A stretch of DNA of 64,000 nt from an uncultured Candidatus Melainabacteria bacterium. GTDB taxonomy: Bacteria > Cyanobacteriota > Vampirovibrionia > Gastranaerophilales > Gastranaerophilaceae. Positions 17,550 to 25,540 of the stretch are shown here, piece by piece. The position numbers and the translations under genes are program-made. The notes below the pieces were generated by a model that saw only the letters and a program-made list of their open reading frames with translations, ran no database searches and was not told the DNA's origin. The stretch covers positions 1 through 64,000 of the forward strand of contig CATJOM010000048.1 of assembly GCA_949741915.1 (NCBI GenBank), read 5' to 3'. The stretch's first letter is position 1. Each line of letters starts with the position of its first letter.

Positions 17550-17604
17550 ATGTAATTTATAAATTACATAATATTGTATAACTTATTAAGTAATTTATAA
17601 ATTA
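17550..17604 (-). promoter_or_regulatory. Two palindromic operators around a minus-strand promoter
   Basis: A perfect 20-bp palindrome ATGTAATTTATAAATTACAT (17550-17569) and a perfect 14-bp TAATTTATAAATTA (17591-17604). Between them lies TACAAT read on the minus strand (17573-17578), with TTTATA 17 bp upstream inside the second palindrome. The core matches the half-sites of the 16779-16812 inverted repeat. Confidence 0.55.
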
Positions 17605-17689
17605 GCCAATGTGACAATATATTACAAGGGGGAAATAAAAATATTAAAATCATCTTTCCGCGCTAAATACAATTTAATCCAAGGGTGGC

Positions 17690-17882
17690 AAGGTAGCAAA
17701 AAAGAAAACCGCTCCATGTTGATACTTTTTAATATTTAACCTGACATATGAAATGTGAAGGGAGAACTTGAGAGCGACCATAACAAGTTGGCTGCAATAA
17801 AGAAAATCTTTAATCCAAATTAGCTTAAGCGAAAAGTGCTCCTCTGAATAGCTTAAGGAAGGTTAAATATTAAAAAGAGTAT
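17690..17882 (+). ncRNA. Candidate structured RNA, unit 1
   Basis: An 18-bp arm CTTTTTAATATTTAACCT (17725-17742) pairs with AGGTTAAATATTAAAAAG (17860-17877) and encloses 117 nt. Inside are AACTTG/CAAGTT and GGAG/CTCC helices and a repeated TAGCTTAAG. It has no coding potential. The rod-like, closed-end shape recalls 6S-type RNAs, but I cannot assign a class. Confidence 0.4.
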
Positions 17883-17906
17883 GATAATCATTCCAATTAA
17901 GCCAAA

Positions 17907-18051
17907 GGTTCTTTTCTTTTTGGTTCTGTTTTTCTAAGTGAGAACCGTGTGTGGAAGCCCTGTATGGGCTGAAACCGTACGATGGCGACGTGCGACCTTG
18001 GTCGCCCAGGAGCTCTTGCCTTACGGCGTTTGAGTTCAAGAAAAGAAAAAT
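17907..18051 (+). ncRNA. Candidate structured RNA or leader, unit 2
   Basis: TTCTTTTCTT (17909-17918) pairs with AAGAAAAGAA (18038-18047) and encloses three hairpins: GGTTCT/AGAACC (17922-17946), AGCCC-TGTAT-GGGCT (17956-17970) and GCGACC-TT-GGTCGC (17992-18005). It ends 40 bp before the prepilin-like gene, so it may be that gene's leader. GC content is higher than in the flanks. Confidence 0.45.
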
Positions 18052-18091
18052 GAACAATCAAGATAAAACGGAATTATTTAAGGAATAAGAT

Positions 18092-20980
18092 ATGATAATT
18101 AAATTGTTTAATATGACACCTGATAAGATTCTGAAACCGGATTTTAAGAGGAGTCCAGCCTTTTCCCTAGTAGAAATGCTCCTGGCCCTCCTTGTTGCCT
18201 CACTTCTAATGGCAGCATTAGCGCCTGTCATGACAAAGAAGTTTAGTGAAAATGTCACAGTCTCAGGAACAGGGAATGCCATAGTTCCTGAAGGAGGGTG
18301 CGTATTAACAGAAGGCATAGAGGAAGAAGGATGCACCGTGCCGAATAATACCCATTCTATCAATGTAATCCTTGCTTCTGGCGGTGGAGGTGGAGGCGGG
18401 GCAGCAAAAATGTCTCTTGGAACAACAAAATACACAGATATTGTTAATGGAAACACTTTAGATAATGAAACATCAAAAACAATAACTCTAAGTCCCAATA
18501 TGATGGATGTTTCTGTGCAATTAACAGGCGGAGGCGGAGGCGGCGGTCTTGGCTTTTCAAACAGGGGAGGTTATCCCGCAGGACAAAGCGACTGCGGAAA
18601 TTGGGGCGTATTTATTGGCCCTGAATATGAAGGTGCAACAGGCACAGGCGCTACTACTCTTCCAGATGCAGCTGGAGAACATCCTGCTCCAAGTGCCGGA
18701 TATCATTCTATATGTGTATCAAGGTATAATCCTGCAACTTCGGCAAATGGCGGCTCAGCAACAGGCCCCACACCATTGATTAACCCTAACAATACAGTGA
18801 CTTGTTCTGCTTCAGATTGGACAGGTTGCAAGGCCGAAAATTGTCCCTGGGGCGGCGGGTGTTGTCTTGAAGGTGATACCGGAACAAGTGCGGCTGATTG
18901 CGCTGCGGCTGTAAATGGAAATTCATATAGTGGCTGCAAACGTTCCGTGTGCATGCATAATGCAGCTCAAACGATATGCTCAATATGGCGGCCAGCTACG
19001 GTGAATGGCGGTAGATTGCCAAAGCTAGCCGAGTTAAAAGGTTGGGAGCCTGGCGTAAGGTATAATCTTACATTGCCATCTAAAACCGGTATCTTAAATC
19101 AATATAATAGCGGCTATGGCAGTTCAAGCTATCCCGGCGCACCTGCTAATGCCACATATCCCGGGCTACAGCTATGCTCTTGGAATTCTGGCTATGGCAG
19201 CGTTTCATGCGGAGTAATGTGGCATTTTTGCGACAGCACTCATTGCTTAGGGCACAAAGCTAGCAATATATGGTCACAGGAAATGACAACAATTGCAGAC
19301 TTATATGCATCAAATTTTGTTTATGAGCCCAGTGATGGCTATTCAGAATTTTTCTCCACCCGCTGTGTCATAGACCGCATATCAACCTTTTCTACAACTG
19401 TTGGAGGGGGAGGCTCAGGAGGTTTGTATGCTGAAATAAAGATACCTAATGAAGTATTAAGAAAAGCATTCAAAGAAAGCAATAATGTAAAACTTACCTA
19501 CGCTGCAGGCGGAGGTGGCACTGGCGGCAGAATTAGGATGAATTCTGCAGACAGCATATATGCAAAAGTTTTAAGCCAATCTGCTGATGATAAAGCACGT
19601 TTTATTGAAGGAAAAGATGGCAAAAGATCTTATGCCGCACTTACAGCTGGTGCAAAAGAAGTATGGAAATTCTCTGCTCCCGGCGGCAAAAAAGGCGGAA
19701 ACTCAGGCGCAACAGGCTGCGGCGGCGGAGCGCACCCAGCATATATAAACAATGCGGGAGAAGTTGACGGTTGCTTTTACAAAAACATATATAGCGACAA
19801 TGCAAACTACAGAGCTGGCGGATATTTTGCCTGTAATTCAATATCTGATGATGGTATAGTACCCACTTTAGCACAAGGTGCAGTTGGTGAGTGTGGCGGA
19901 AAGGGTGGCAATTCAAGCTTTGCCGGTGTATCAAAAGCAGGAGGTACCATAAATGCAGCTGGTACATCGGGCGGTGCTGGCGGGGGTGGTGCAAACTGTA
20001 CAGAAGGCCCCACAAGAGCATTTGCAAGGTGCAATGGTGGCGGCAATGGTGGTGGCGGCATGGCAAGGGCATCGTATAAATTAGCTAAACCAGGTGCAGG
20101 AGGTGGCGGAGGCGGTGCCGGTGCAGTTGTACATATTACAAACATAACAGCAGGAATAAGACCAGGAGTAAAAATTACAATGGGCGCAGGAGCAGGCGGT
20201 AATGGAGGAGCAGCAGGAAACACAGGCACAAACGGTGCAAATGGTATAAAAGGTGGAGACAGTTATATAGAATATTCAACAAACGGAATAAATAAGTATA
20301 AGTTTGAAGCAATAGGTGGATACGGTGGAGGAGGCGGTATAGCCGGTAAACCGGATGATACAACAAACGGAACTATAGCAATAGATGGATTAGGTAATAT
20401 TGCAAGAGGTATAGATTCTATCCCGGGAACAGGAGGTAAGGCAGGAAGTATAGATACTAATGCAATTAGAAAACTTGCAGGAAATAACTTTATTACTTTC
20501 CCTGAAGATTTATCAAAGACAGAGGGTAAAAGCGTAAAAGCGAATGAAGATTATACAGTAACCTTCTATAGTGCACCCGGTGGAAATGGAGGGATAAATA
20601 ATAAAATATCACCTGCTGATTCTATTCCATGCGGAGGATTTTCAACTATTCCTATAGATTTCTATGATGCAAAAACAGGAGTTGATGAAGAAGTACTTAA
20701 ATGTAATCTTTCAGATAAAGATGATGGATTAAATCAATATATACCTCTAACCCTGACTGAAACCATTATTCCAAGAGCATTCACATCAAACTTTGCAAAG
20801 ATAATGTCAAAGATAAACATTGATACTTATGCTGGGACTATACTTCCAGGCGCCACAGGAGGAGGCGGAGGTGCCTGGATATGGCCGGGTAATGGCGAGG
20901 AACAGGCAGCACAAGGTGCAAAAGGTATGCCAGGCTTTGTTATTATCTATTGGAATTTGAAGGAGGAGGAGTCAAAATGA
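18092..20980 (+). CDS. Giant glycine-rich protein with type IV prepilin N-terminus
   Basis: 962 residues. A short basic leader ends at SPA, then FSLVEMLLALLVASLLMAAL, a class III/type IV prepilin signature with Glu at +5 and a hydrophobic helix; cleavage is expected after A23 by a prepilin peptidase. The rest is mostly Gly-rich repeats (GGGGGGG, GGAGGGG, GNGGGGMA) interrupted by a Cys-rich segment (about residues 230-330) with multiple Cys pairs. The C-terminus ends in GFVIIYWNLK. Ordinary pilins are 120-250 residues, so this would be a very large surface or adhesin-like minor pseudopilin. No pilus assembly gene is adjacent. The start has a weak AGGA. GC content is higher than in neighbouring genes, driven by Gly codons. 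Confidence 0.75.
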   Translation: MIIKLFNMTPDKILKPDFKRSPAFSLVEMLLALLVASLLMAALAPVMTKKFSENVTVSGTGNAIVPEGGCVLTEGIEEEGCTVPNNTHSINVILASGGGGGGGAAKMSLGTTKYTDIVNGNTLDNETSKTITLSPNMMDVSVQLTGGGGGGGLGFSNRGGYPAGQSDCGNWGVFIGPEYEGATGTGATTLPDAAGEHPAPSAGYHSICVSRYNPATSANGGSATGPTPLINPNNTVTCSASDWTGCKAENCPWGGGCCLEGDTGTSAADCAAAVNGNSYSGCKRSVCMHNAAQTICSIWRPATVNGGRLPKLAELKGWEPGVRYNLTLPSKTGILNQYNSGYGSSSYPGAPANATYPGLQLCSWNSGYGSVSCGVMWHFCDSTHCLGHKASNIWSQEMTTIADLYASNFVYEPSDGYSEFFSTRCVIDRISTFSTTVGGGGSGGLYAEIKIPNEVLRKAFKESNNVKLTYAAGGGGTGGRIRMNSADSIYAKVLSQSADDKARFIEGKDGKRSYAALTAGAKEVWKFSAPGGKKGGNSGATGCGGGAHPAYINNAGEVDGCFYKNIYSDNANYRAGGYFACNSISDDGIVPTLAQGAVGECGGKGGNSSFAGVSKAGGTINAAGTSGGAGGGGANCTEGPTRAFARCNGGGNGGGGMARASYKLAKPGAGGGGGGAGAVVHITNITAGIRPGVKITMGAGAGGNGGAAGNTGTNGANGIKGGDSYIEYSTNGINKYKFEAIGGYGGGGGIAGKPDDTTNGTIAIDGLGNIARGIDSIPGTGGKAGSIDTNAIRKLAGNNFITFPEDLSKTEGKSVKANEDYTVTFYSAPGGNGGINNKISPADSIPCGGFSTIPIDFYDAKTGVDEEVLKCNLSDKDDGLNQYIPLTLTETIIPRAFTSNFAKIMSKINIDTYAGTILPGATGGGGGAWIWPGNGEEQAAQGAKGMPGFVIIYWNLKEEESK

Positions 20981-21012
20981 TTATTTTGGCAAAGTCAAAC
21001 TTAACAAGTTAA
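20977..21012 (+). pseudogene. Start-only micro-ORF after the prepilin gene
   Basis: AAGGAGGAGG lies a few bases before an ATG that overlaps the prepilin stop (ATGA), but the frame closes after 11 codons (MIILAKSNLTS). This looks like the initiation region of a lost, translationally coupled gene, or a tiny peptide. Confidence 0.25.
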
Positions 21013-21103
21013 CTTATTTTAATTACAACAAGTTTTAACTATAAACTTTTGTAACGAAATATTAAGGCTAAAAATTAAAATAAATTTAGATGAACAACTT
21101 TTC

Positions 21104-21140
21104 GGGCACTCTTTGTAACCTTTAAGTGCCCTCTTTTTAT
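21104..21140 (+). terminator. Intrinsic terminator after the prepilin gene
   Basis: GGGCACT (21104-21110) / AGTGCCC (21125-21131) followed by TCTTTTTAT. Confidence 0.85.
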
Positions 21141-21150
21141 TATTTTTAGT

Positions 21151-21273
21151 ATGAGTTTAAAAAGTCTTGCTGTGCCAGGGTTTTGGACGTGGGATTTTGC
21201 TGAAAGGCTTTGGAAACAAACCAGAAGAGGCGATTTGGATTTTTATAGAAAAGCAAGATGCCTTGTAGAGTAA
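21151..21273 (+). CDS. Possible 40-residue small protein
   Basis: An ATG-to-TAA frame of 40 codons just after the terminator. It begins MSLKSLAVPGFWTWDFAERL and ends RKARCLVE. Its composition (three Trp, balanced charges) is protein-like, but there is no Shine-Dalgarno and no promoter I can point to. It may be a gene remnant. Confidence 0.25.
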   Translation: MSLKSLAVPGFWTWDFAERLWKQTRRGDLDFYRKARCLVE

Positions 21274-21867
21274 GCTTTTAAGTGTTGCAGTTTGCGGAAA
21301 ATGCTTTTGCTGCTGTGTTATTAACTATTTTTGTTTAAAATTTTGCTGTGAATTGGCCCGTCGTAAATTAGCATGGGGGTGAAAAGCTCTATAAAAATAA
21401 CATTCTGATGGAATTTTACACGTGCAAAGCAAGAATTTATAAGGTTCTTTAGAATTATAATGTTTTAAAAGGCTTGCTGTGTGCGGATATAGCGCGTTAT
21501 TTTAAAGATTTATAGCTTAATAGAGTCTTTATCGTTTTGCCGCCTGGGTTTTAGGCGTGTAAAAATCTTATAACCCTTACAGCAGCAGGGGTTTAGGGTT
21601 TATTATTTATAAAAATTCAGGATAAATATTTTATCATAAGGTTTTTGCGCTGTTAATATTGGATTTTAAGGAGGAGATGCGCGCAAAATCCTTAAAATAA
21701 AAGCTTTTTTAGTAATTGCAATCAGATAAATGCTTATTGGACATGCATTTTACGCGTGAAATACGACCATATGCCAGATACACAAAGCATTTTGGTTGAA
21801 TCAAGACTATTTACAATTCAAAATTGCAAAATTTGTCAGACAAAATTTTTGCACGCACCATAAAAAA
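21274..21867. other. Gene-poor stretch
   Basis: About 600 bp without a credible gene. It contains a hairpin ATTTTAAGG/CCTTAAAAT (21663-21698) and degenerate echoes of GCTTGCTGTG and GGGTTTTnGnCGTG, also seen near 21170. The word AACCCTTACAG occurs at 21572 and again at 22602. It looks like decayed or repeat-derived intergenic DNA. Confidence 0.4.
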
Positions 21868-22482
21868 TTATTTTGAAATTACAAAAATTGCCTCTTCTGT
21901 GAAAAAATTTGTTATAGTTTTTATCAAAAGCCCGCTTCTAATTTTGTTTCTTGTCAAATATGCAGATTTTAAAATTTTTATGTTTCTTTTTTTACAAAAT
22001 TCAAAAAAGTCGTTAACCGTCATCAGATGGATATTTGGGGTGTTATACCACTCGTATGGCAAAGCGTGAGATTTTGGCATTTTTCCCTTAAAAAACAAAT
22101 AAAACCTAACTTTCCAGTATGCAAAGTTTGGAAAACTAACTATAGCTTTGTTTGCGACCCTTAGCATCTCATCCACAACTAAGTCAGGCTTCTCCACTGC
22201 CTGAAGGGTTTGATTTAATATTGCATAGTCAAAACCCGCATCAGGAAACTGCTTCAAGCCTTCATCAATGTCCCCCTGAATTACTGCAACGCCTTTATCA
22301 AGCGCCTTGATAACCTCGTCCTGATTGATTTCTATACCTACACCTGTTATTTTTTTTTCATTTATTAATTTTGAAAAAAGTGTACCATCGCCGCAGCCAA
22401 GGTCTAAAACTCTTGCCTCCGTTGGGATTAAGCCCGTTACTACTTCATAATTTAGTTGTCTTGTTATATGTTCTGTATTCAA
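21868..22482 (-). CDS. metW: MetW-like SAM-dependent methyltransferase-fold protein
   Basis: 204 residues. The SAM-binding motif VLDLGCGDGTLF is near residues 25-36, and GVEINQDEV, VIQGDIDEGLKQFPD, FDYAILNQTLQAV and KAIVSFPNFAYWKVRFYLF follow, all highly characteristic of MetW. In many bacteria MetW works with MetX, and metX lies directly upstream here on the same strand. The 181-bp gap between them is larger than usual for the pair. Its exact biochemical role, as an activator or partner of the acetyltransferase, is known only in part. Confidence 0.9.
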   Translation of the reverse strand: MNTEHITRQLNYEVVTGLIPTEARVLDLGCGDGTLFSKLINEKKITGVGIEINQDEVIKALDKGVAVIQGDIDEGLKQFPDAGFDYAILNQTLQAVEKPDLVVDEMLRVANKAIVSFPNFAYWKVRFYLFFKGKMPKSHALPYEWYNTPNIHLMTVNDFFEFCKKRNIKILKSAYLTRNKIRSGLLIKTITNFFTEEAIFVISK

Positions 22483-22663
22483 TTTTTTTCTCTTTTAATA
22501 TGTCTGTATTCCTTGATGTTTAAGGGTTTTGACTGTTTTATTATTTTAATATGCGTCTTAAAGTCTTACTAGCCTTGCTTTTTTTAGAATTTCGCATCTA
22601 CAACCCTTACAGTATTGTATTTTATAGATTTCTATGTGGTAAAACCATTATTATATCTATGTT

Positions 22664-23791
22664 TTACGCTATATTGGTCTTGGGACTGTCTTTTTTTAAG
22701 AAACTTTTGATTATCTTTGTCTGATTTTCATATTCTATCAAAAATGCGTCATGCCCGCATGGGCTTTTTAGTTCAACGTACGAAACATCACGCCCTGCCT
22801 TAATTAGCGCGTTTACCAACTCTTTAGATTGCTCTGATGTAAAAAGCCAGTCTGAATCAAATGAGATTATTAAAAACCTGGAATCGCTTTGCCTGAAAGC
22901 ATTTTCAAGGGTGCCAAATTTTGTAATCGGGTCGTAATAATCAAGTGCTTTTGTAATGTATAAGTAACTATTGGCGTCAAACCTGTCGACAAAAATTCTT
23001 CCCTGATATTCAAGATAACTTTCTACCTGAAAATCAACCCCAAAATCAAAGCTGGGGGCGGCTTTAAAGTCTCTACCGAATTTCGAGTGCATAGCCTCTT
23101 CGCACAAATACGTGATATGGCCTATCATTCTTGCAATTGCAAGGCCATAATCCGGCGTATTGCAGTTATCATAATAGTTTCCGCCATTAAAATATTTATC
23201 TTGAATTATAGCATTTCTTGCAACAGCATTAAAGGCTATTGCCTGGGCGGAAAGCCTTGCAGTGGAGGCGATTACGATGGTTGTCTTAACAATATCGGGG
23301 TACTTTATTGACCATTCGATTGCCTGCATACCGCCCATAGAGCCACCTATCACGATTAATTTTTTTATGCCGAAAAAATCCACGAGTTTTTTTTGGACCT
23401 TTACCATATCCTCTATGGTAATCACCGGAAAGTCGTGTCCCCATGGCGTTTTAGTCTCGGGATTGATAGAGCATGGCCCAGTTGTTCCCTTGCAGCCGCC
23501 TAAAACATTTGATGAAATTACAAAATATTTATTGGTGTCAAGCGCTTTGTTTGGGCCAATCATAGCATCCCACCAGCCGGGTTTTTTGTCTTCAAGGCTG
23601 TGATAGCCTGCAGCATGGGCATCTGCAGTCAGAGCATGACATACTAAAATTGCGTTATCTTTATTTTTGTTTAAATTACCATACGTTTCGTATGCTATTT
23701 CTACATTTTTTAAGACTTTTCCACCCTCAAGCAGAATTTCATCTTCAAGTTCATAAAATTTTGTTTCTGTTAAAATTTTTTCAGCGTTCAT
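22664..23791 (-). CDS. metX: Homoserine O-acetyltransferase
   Basis: A 375-residue alpha/beta-hydrolase-fold enzyme that acetylates homoserine for methionine synthesis. Visible: the oxyanion segment CHALTADAHAAG, ISSNVLGGCKGTTGP, the nucleophile elbow GGSMGGMQAIEW, the acid in SFDSDWLF, and the catalytic His in GHDAFLIE. The length is typical. No Shine-Dalgarno; TGTTAAAAT lies 9 nt before ATG, the same box seen upstream of uvrB. With metY (342-1607) and metW it completes a direct-sulfhydrylation route. Confidence 0.94.
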   Translation of the reverse strand: MNAEKILTETKFYELEDEILLEGGKVLKNVEIAYETYGNLNKNKDNAILVCHALTADAHAAGYHSLEDKKPGWWDAMIGPNKALDTNKYFVISSNVLGGCKGTTGPCSINPETKTPWGHDFPVITIEDMVKVQKKLVDFFGIKKLIVIGGSMGGMQAIEWSIKYPDIVKTTIVIASTARLSAQAIAFNAVARNAIIQDKYFNGGNYYDNCNTPDYGLAIARMIGHITYLCEEAMHSKFGRDFKAAPSFDFGVDFQVESYLEYQGRIFVDRFDANSYLYITKALDYYDPITKFGTLENAFRQSDSRFLIISFDSDWLFTSEQSKELVNALIKAGRDVSYVELKSPCGHDAFLIEYENQTKIIKSFLKKDSPKTNIA

Positions 23792-23941
23792 AATTTGTCT
23801 ATTTTAACATATTTTACATACTCTGGTTAGATTTTTGTAAACTTTAGTATAATTTTTTAAAGTTTTTTTAAGAAAAGGCAAAAGTTTTTTAAAAAGCTGC
23901 CGATATAGTTTATATAAAGAATTTTATTTTAGGAAATTGTA

Positions 23942-25228
23942 ATGGAAAATTTTAAAGACCCGAAAAAGATTAATGACAGCGATTTAGCTGATGCTATGAC
24001 GGTTTGTCTCCTTGAAAATGACCCTATGGAAGAGATTTTCGCCCTAAACCTTGGAGATTTTTTGTGCGAGCATCTTATCAGCTCTGATTTTGCCCACAAA
24101 ATAGGCGATAAGGTAAAAACCAAGAATGAAAGGCTAAAAGACCAGCTTTTAGAGCTAATTTCAATCTATTCCATTGATTCGACCCTGTCAATTCTCGGGT
24201 TTGATTCAAATGAGGATTATATTATTTATAATTCAATTGCAAAAACCATTAAGCTCATGCTTTCTTTGGAAGAGTGCATTATTTACCTTGCAAAAAAGGA
24301 TGAGCCTATAAAGCTTGCTGGCGCTTCATCTGAGGCTGTCAAGAAAGATGTGAATCTAAACATTACAAAAAGTTACGAAAATGAAGAAGTAATCATGCTG
24401 AATGAAAATGGCAAACAGGTGATTATCTTCCCCATGAAGAATAAATTTGAGTGTATCGGCGCAATCGAGACAGTGAGGGATTTAAGCCGTCCTCTTGAGG
24501 CTGATTTTATTGACCTTTTAAAAATTACTGCGGGCCTTTTTGTAACGTCTCTTGGCATTCAAAAATTAATAGAGCAGGTAAAAAGGGTTGTCGATATCGA
24601 GGCTGTTTCAACAAGCGAGCTTTTAAACCTTCGCGCGCAATTAACCTCTATAATTGGCGATTTAGGCGACAAGCAGCAGGCTTTTGTTGAAAAGCTGGCC
24701 GTTGCGGTTGATTTAAAGGGCAAATACAAAAATAATCACTCAAGACGCACAGCAGAATTGTCCAGAGAGATTTGCCGTTTCCTTAAACTGAATGAAAAAA
24801 CAACCGATTTAATATATTATGCCGGGCTTTTACAAAATATCGGCAAAATTACAATTGAGGATGAGCTTTTACACAAAAAGGGTAAACTTACGACTGATGA
24901 GTGGGACAAATTACAGGAACATCCGAATGCTGGCGTAAATTTACTTATGAATATAAACTTTATGTCTGAGGTTGTACCGTACATACACTACCAGAAAGAG
25001 CGCTGGGACGGCCTTGGCAAGCCTGAAGGCCTGGGCGGATTTTCTATTCCATTCGGCTCAAGAATTATTGCAGTGGCAGATGCATACTGCGCCTTAACTG
25101 AGGACAGGCCCCACAGGGTGGCACTTTCAGACGATGATGCGTTTGAAATTTTAAGGCAGGAAAGCGCAATAAAATGGGATCCGAACGTTGTAAATGCCCT
25201 TATAGAAATGAAAAGCAAGGCTAAATAA
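23942..25228 (+). CDS. GAF plus degenerate HD-GYP domain protein
   Basis: 428 residues. A GAF-like sensory region spans about residues 75-205. A C-terminal HD-GYP-type domain follows: NNHSRRTAELSREI (H266), AGLLQNIGKITI, KKGKLTTDEW, EHPNAG (H327), KERWDGLGKPEG and RIIAVADAYCAL (D380). The HD dyad is Gln298-Asn299, the HH of the HHE motif is Gln351-Lys352, and GYP reads GKP. Canonical members hydrolyse c-di-GMP using those metal ligands, so this one is probably catalytically dead and may act as a sensor or binding protein. AGGAAA precedes ATG. Confidence 0.85.
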   Translation: MENFKDPKKINDSDLADAMTVCLLENDPMEEIFALNLGDFLCEHLISSDFAHKIGDKVKTKNERLKDQLLELISIYSIDSTLSILGFDSNEDYIIYNSIAKTIKLMLSLEECIIYLAKKDEPIKLAGASSEAVKKDVNLNITKSYENEEVIMLNENGKQVIIFPMKNKFECIGAIETVRDLSRPLEADFIDLLKITAGLFVTSLGIQKLIEQVKRVVDIEAVSTSELLNLRAQLTSIIGDLGDKQQAFVEKLAVAVDLKGKYKNNHSRRTAELSREICRFLKLNEKTTDLIYYAGLLQNIGKITIEDELLHKKGKLTTDEWDKLQEHPNAGVNLLMNINFMSEVVPYIHYQKERWDGLGKPEGLGGFSIPFGSRIIAVADAYCALTEDRPHRVALSDDDAFEILRQESAIKWDPNVVNALIEMKSKAK

Positions 25229-25331
25229 GGTTTTTAGCTGTAGTATTTTGATGAAACACTTAAGGGTAGTGTATTTTGCCCATGTAATGCCTTATTAAAA
25301 TTATGATTTTCTTTCTACAGCAGCGTTTGGC

Positions 25332-25367
25332 GCCTATATAAAAGCCTATATAAAAGCGTATATAAAA
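25332..25367. repeat. Three tandem 12-bp repeats
   Basis: GCCTATATAAAA twice, then GCGTATATAAAA, in the spacer between the HD-GYP-like gene and its terminator. Confidence 0.8.
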
Positions 25368-25386
25368 TTTAGAATATGAAGTATGA

Positions 25387-25420
25387 AAATCGCCCCGCTT
25401 TTTGGGGCTTTTATTTTTGT
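25387..25420 (+). terminator. Intrinsic terminator after the HD-GYP-like gene
   Basis: GCCCC (25392-25396) / GGGGC (25404-25408) followed by TTTTATTTTTG. Confidence 0.75.
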
Positions 25421-25477
25421 GCGGGGTGGGGATTTTAGGGCATGTGCATCTGGATGCATATGGCAAGAAAAATAAGC

Positions 25478-25508
25478 AAAATAAAAGGCATTTAATATCT
25501 AAATGCCT
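25478..25508 (-). terminator. Terminator of the 25541-27571 gene
   Basis: AGGCATTTA (25486-25494) / TAAATGCCT (25500-25508) with a 5-nt loop. On the minus strand it is followed by TTTTATTTTG. Confidence 0.75.
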
Positions 25509-25540
25509 GTATGAGTAAATAGAAAGGATAGCATGAAAAT

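Noticed and set aside
17680-17715. GGCAAGGTAGCA resembling an SRP RNA apical core
   Set aside because: The CCGGAAGG-type tetraloop and its complementary arm are missing.
17941-18005. Group II intron domain V-like words (GAGAACCGTGTGTGG, ACCGTACG)
   Set aside because: The arms do not pair in the domain V manner, and no reverse transcriptase ORF or intron boundary is visible.
16427-18091. Prophage
   Set aside because: Repressor-like genes occur, but there is no integrase, terminase, capsid or attachment-site repeat.
19807-20229. Proline-rich minus-strand ORF
   Set aside because: It is the complement of Gly codons of the prepilin-like gene and has no RBS.
18092-20980. Possible diversity-generating retroelement target
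   Set aside because: No reverse transcriptase, template repeat or variable-region pair is in the window; Gly-rich low complexity explains the repeats.
25332-25367. CRISPR-like repeat
   Set aside because: Three 12-bp units abut without spacers.
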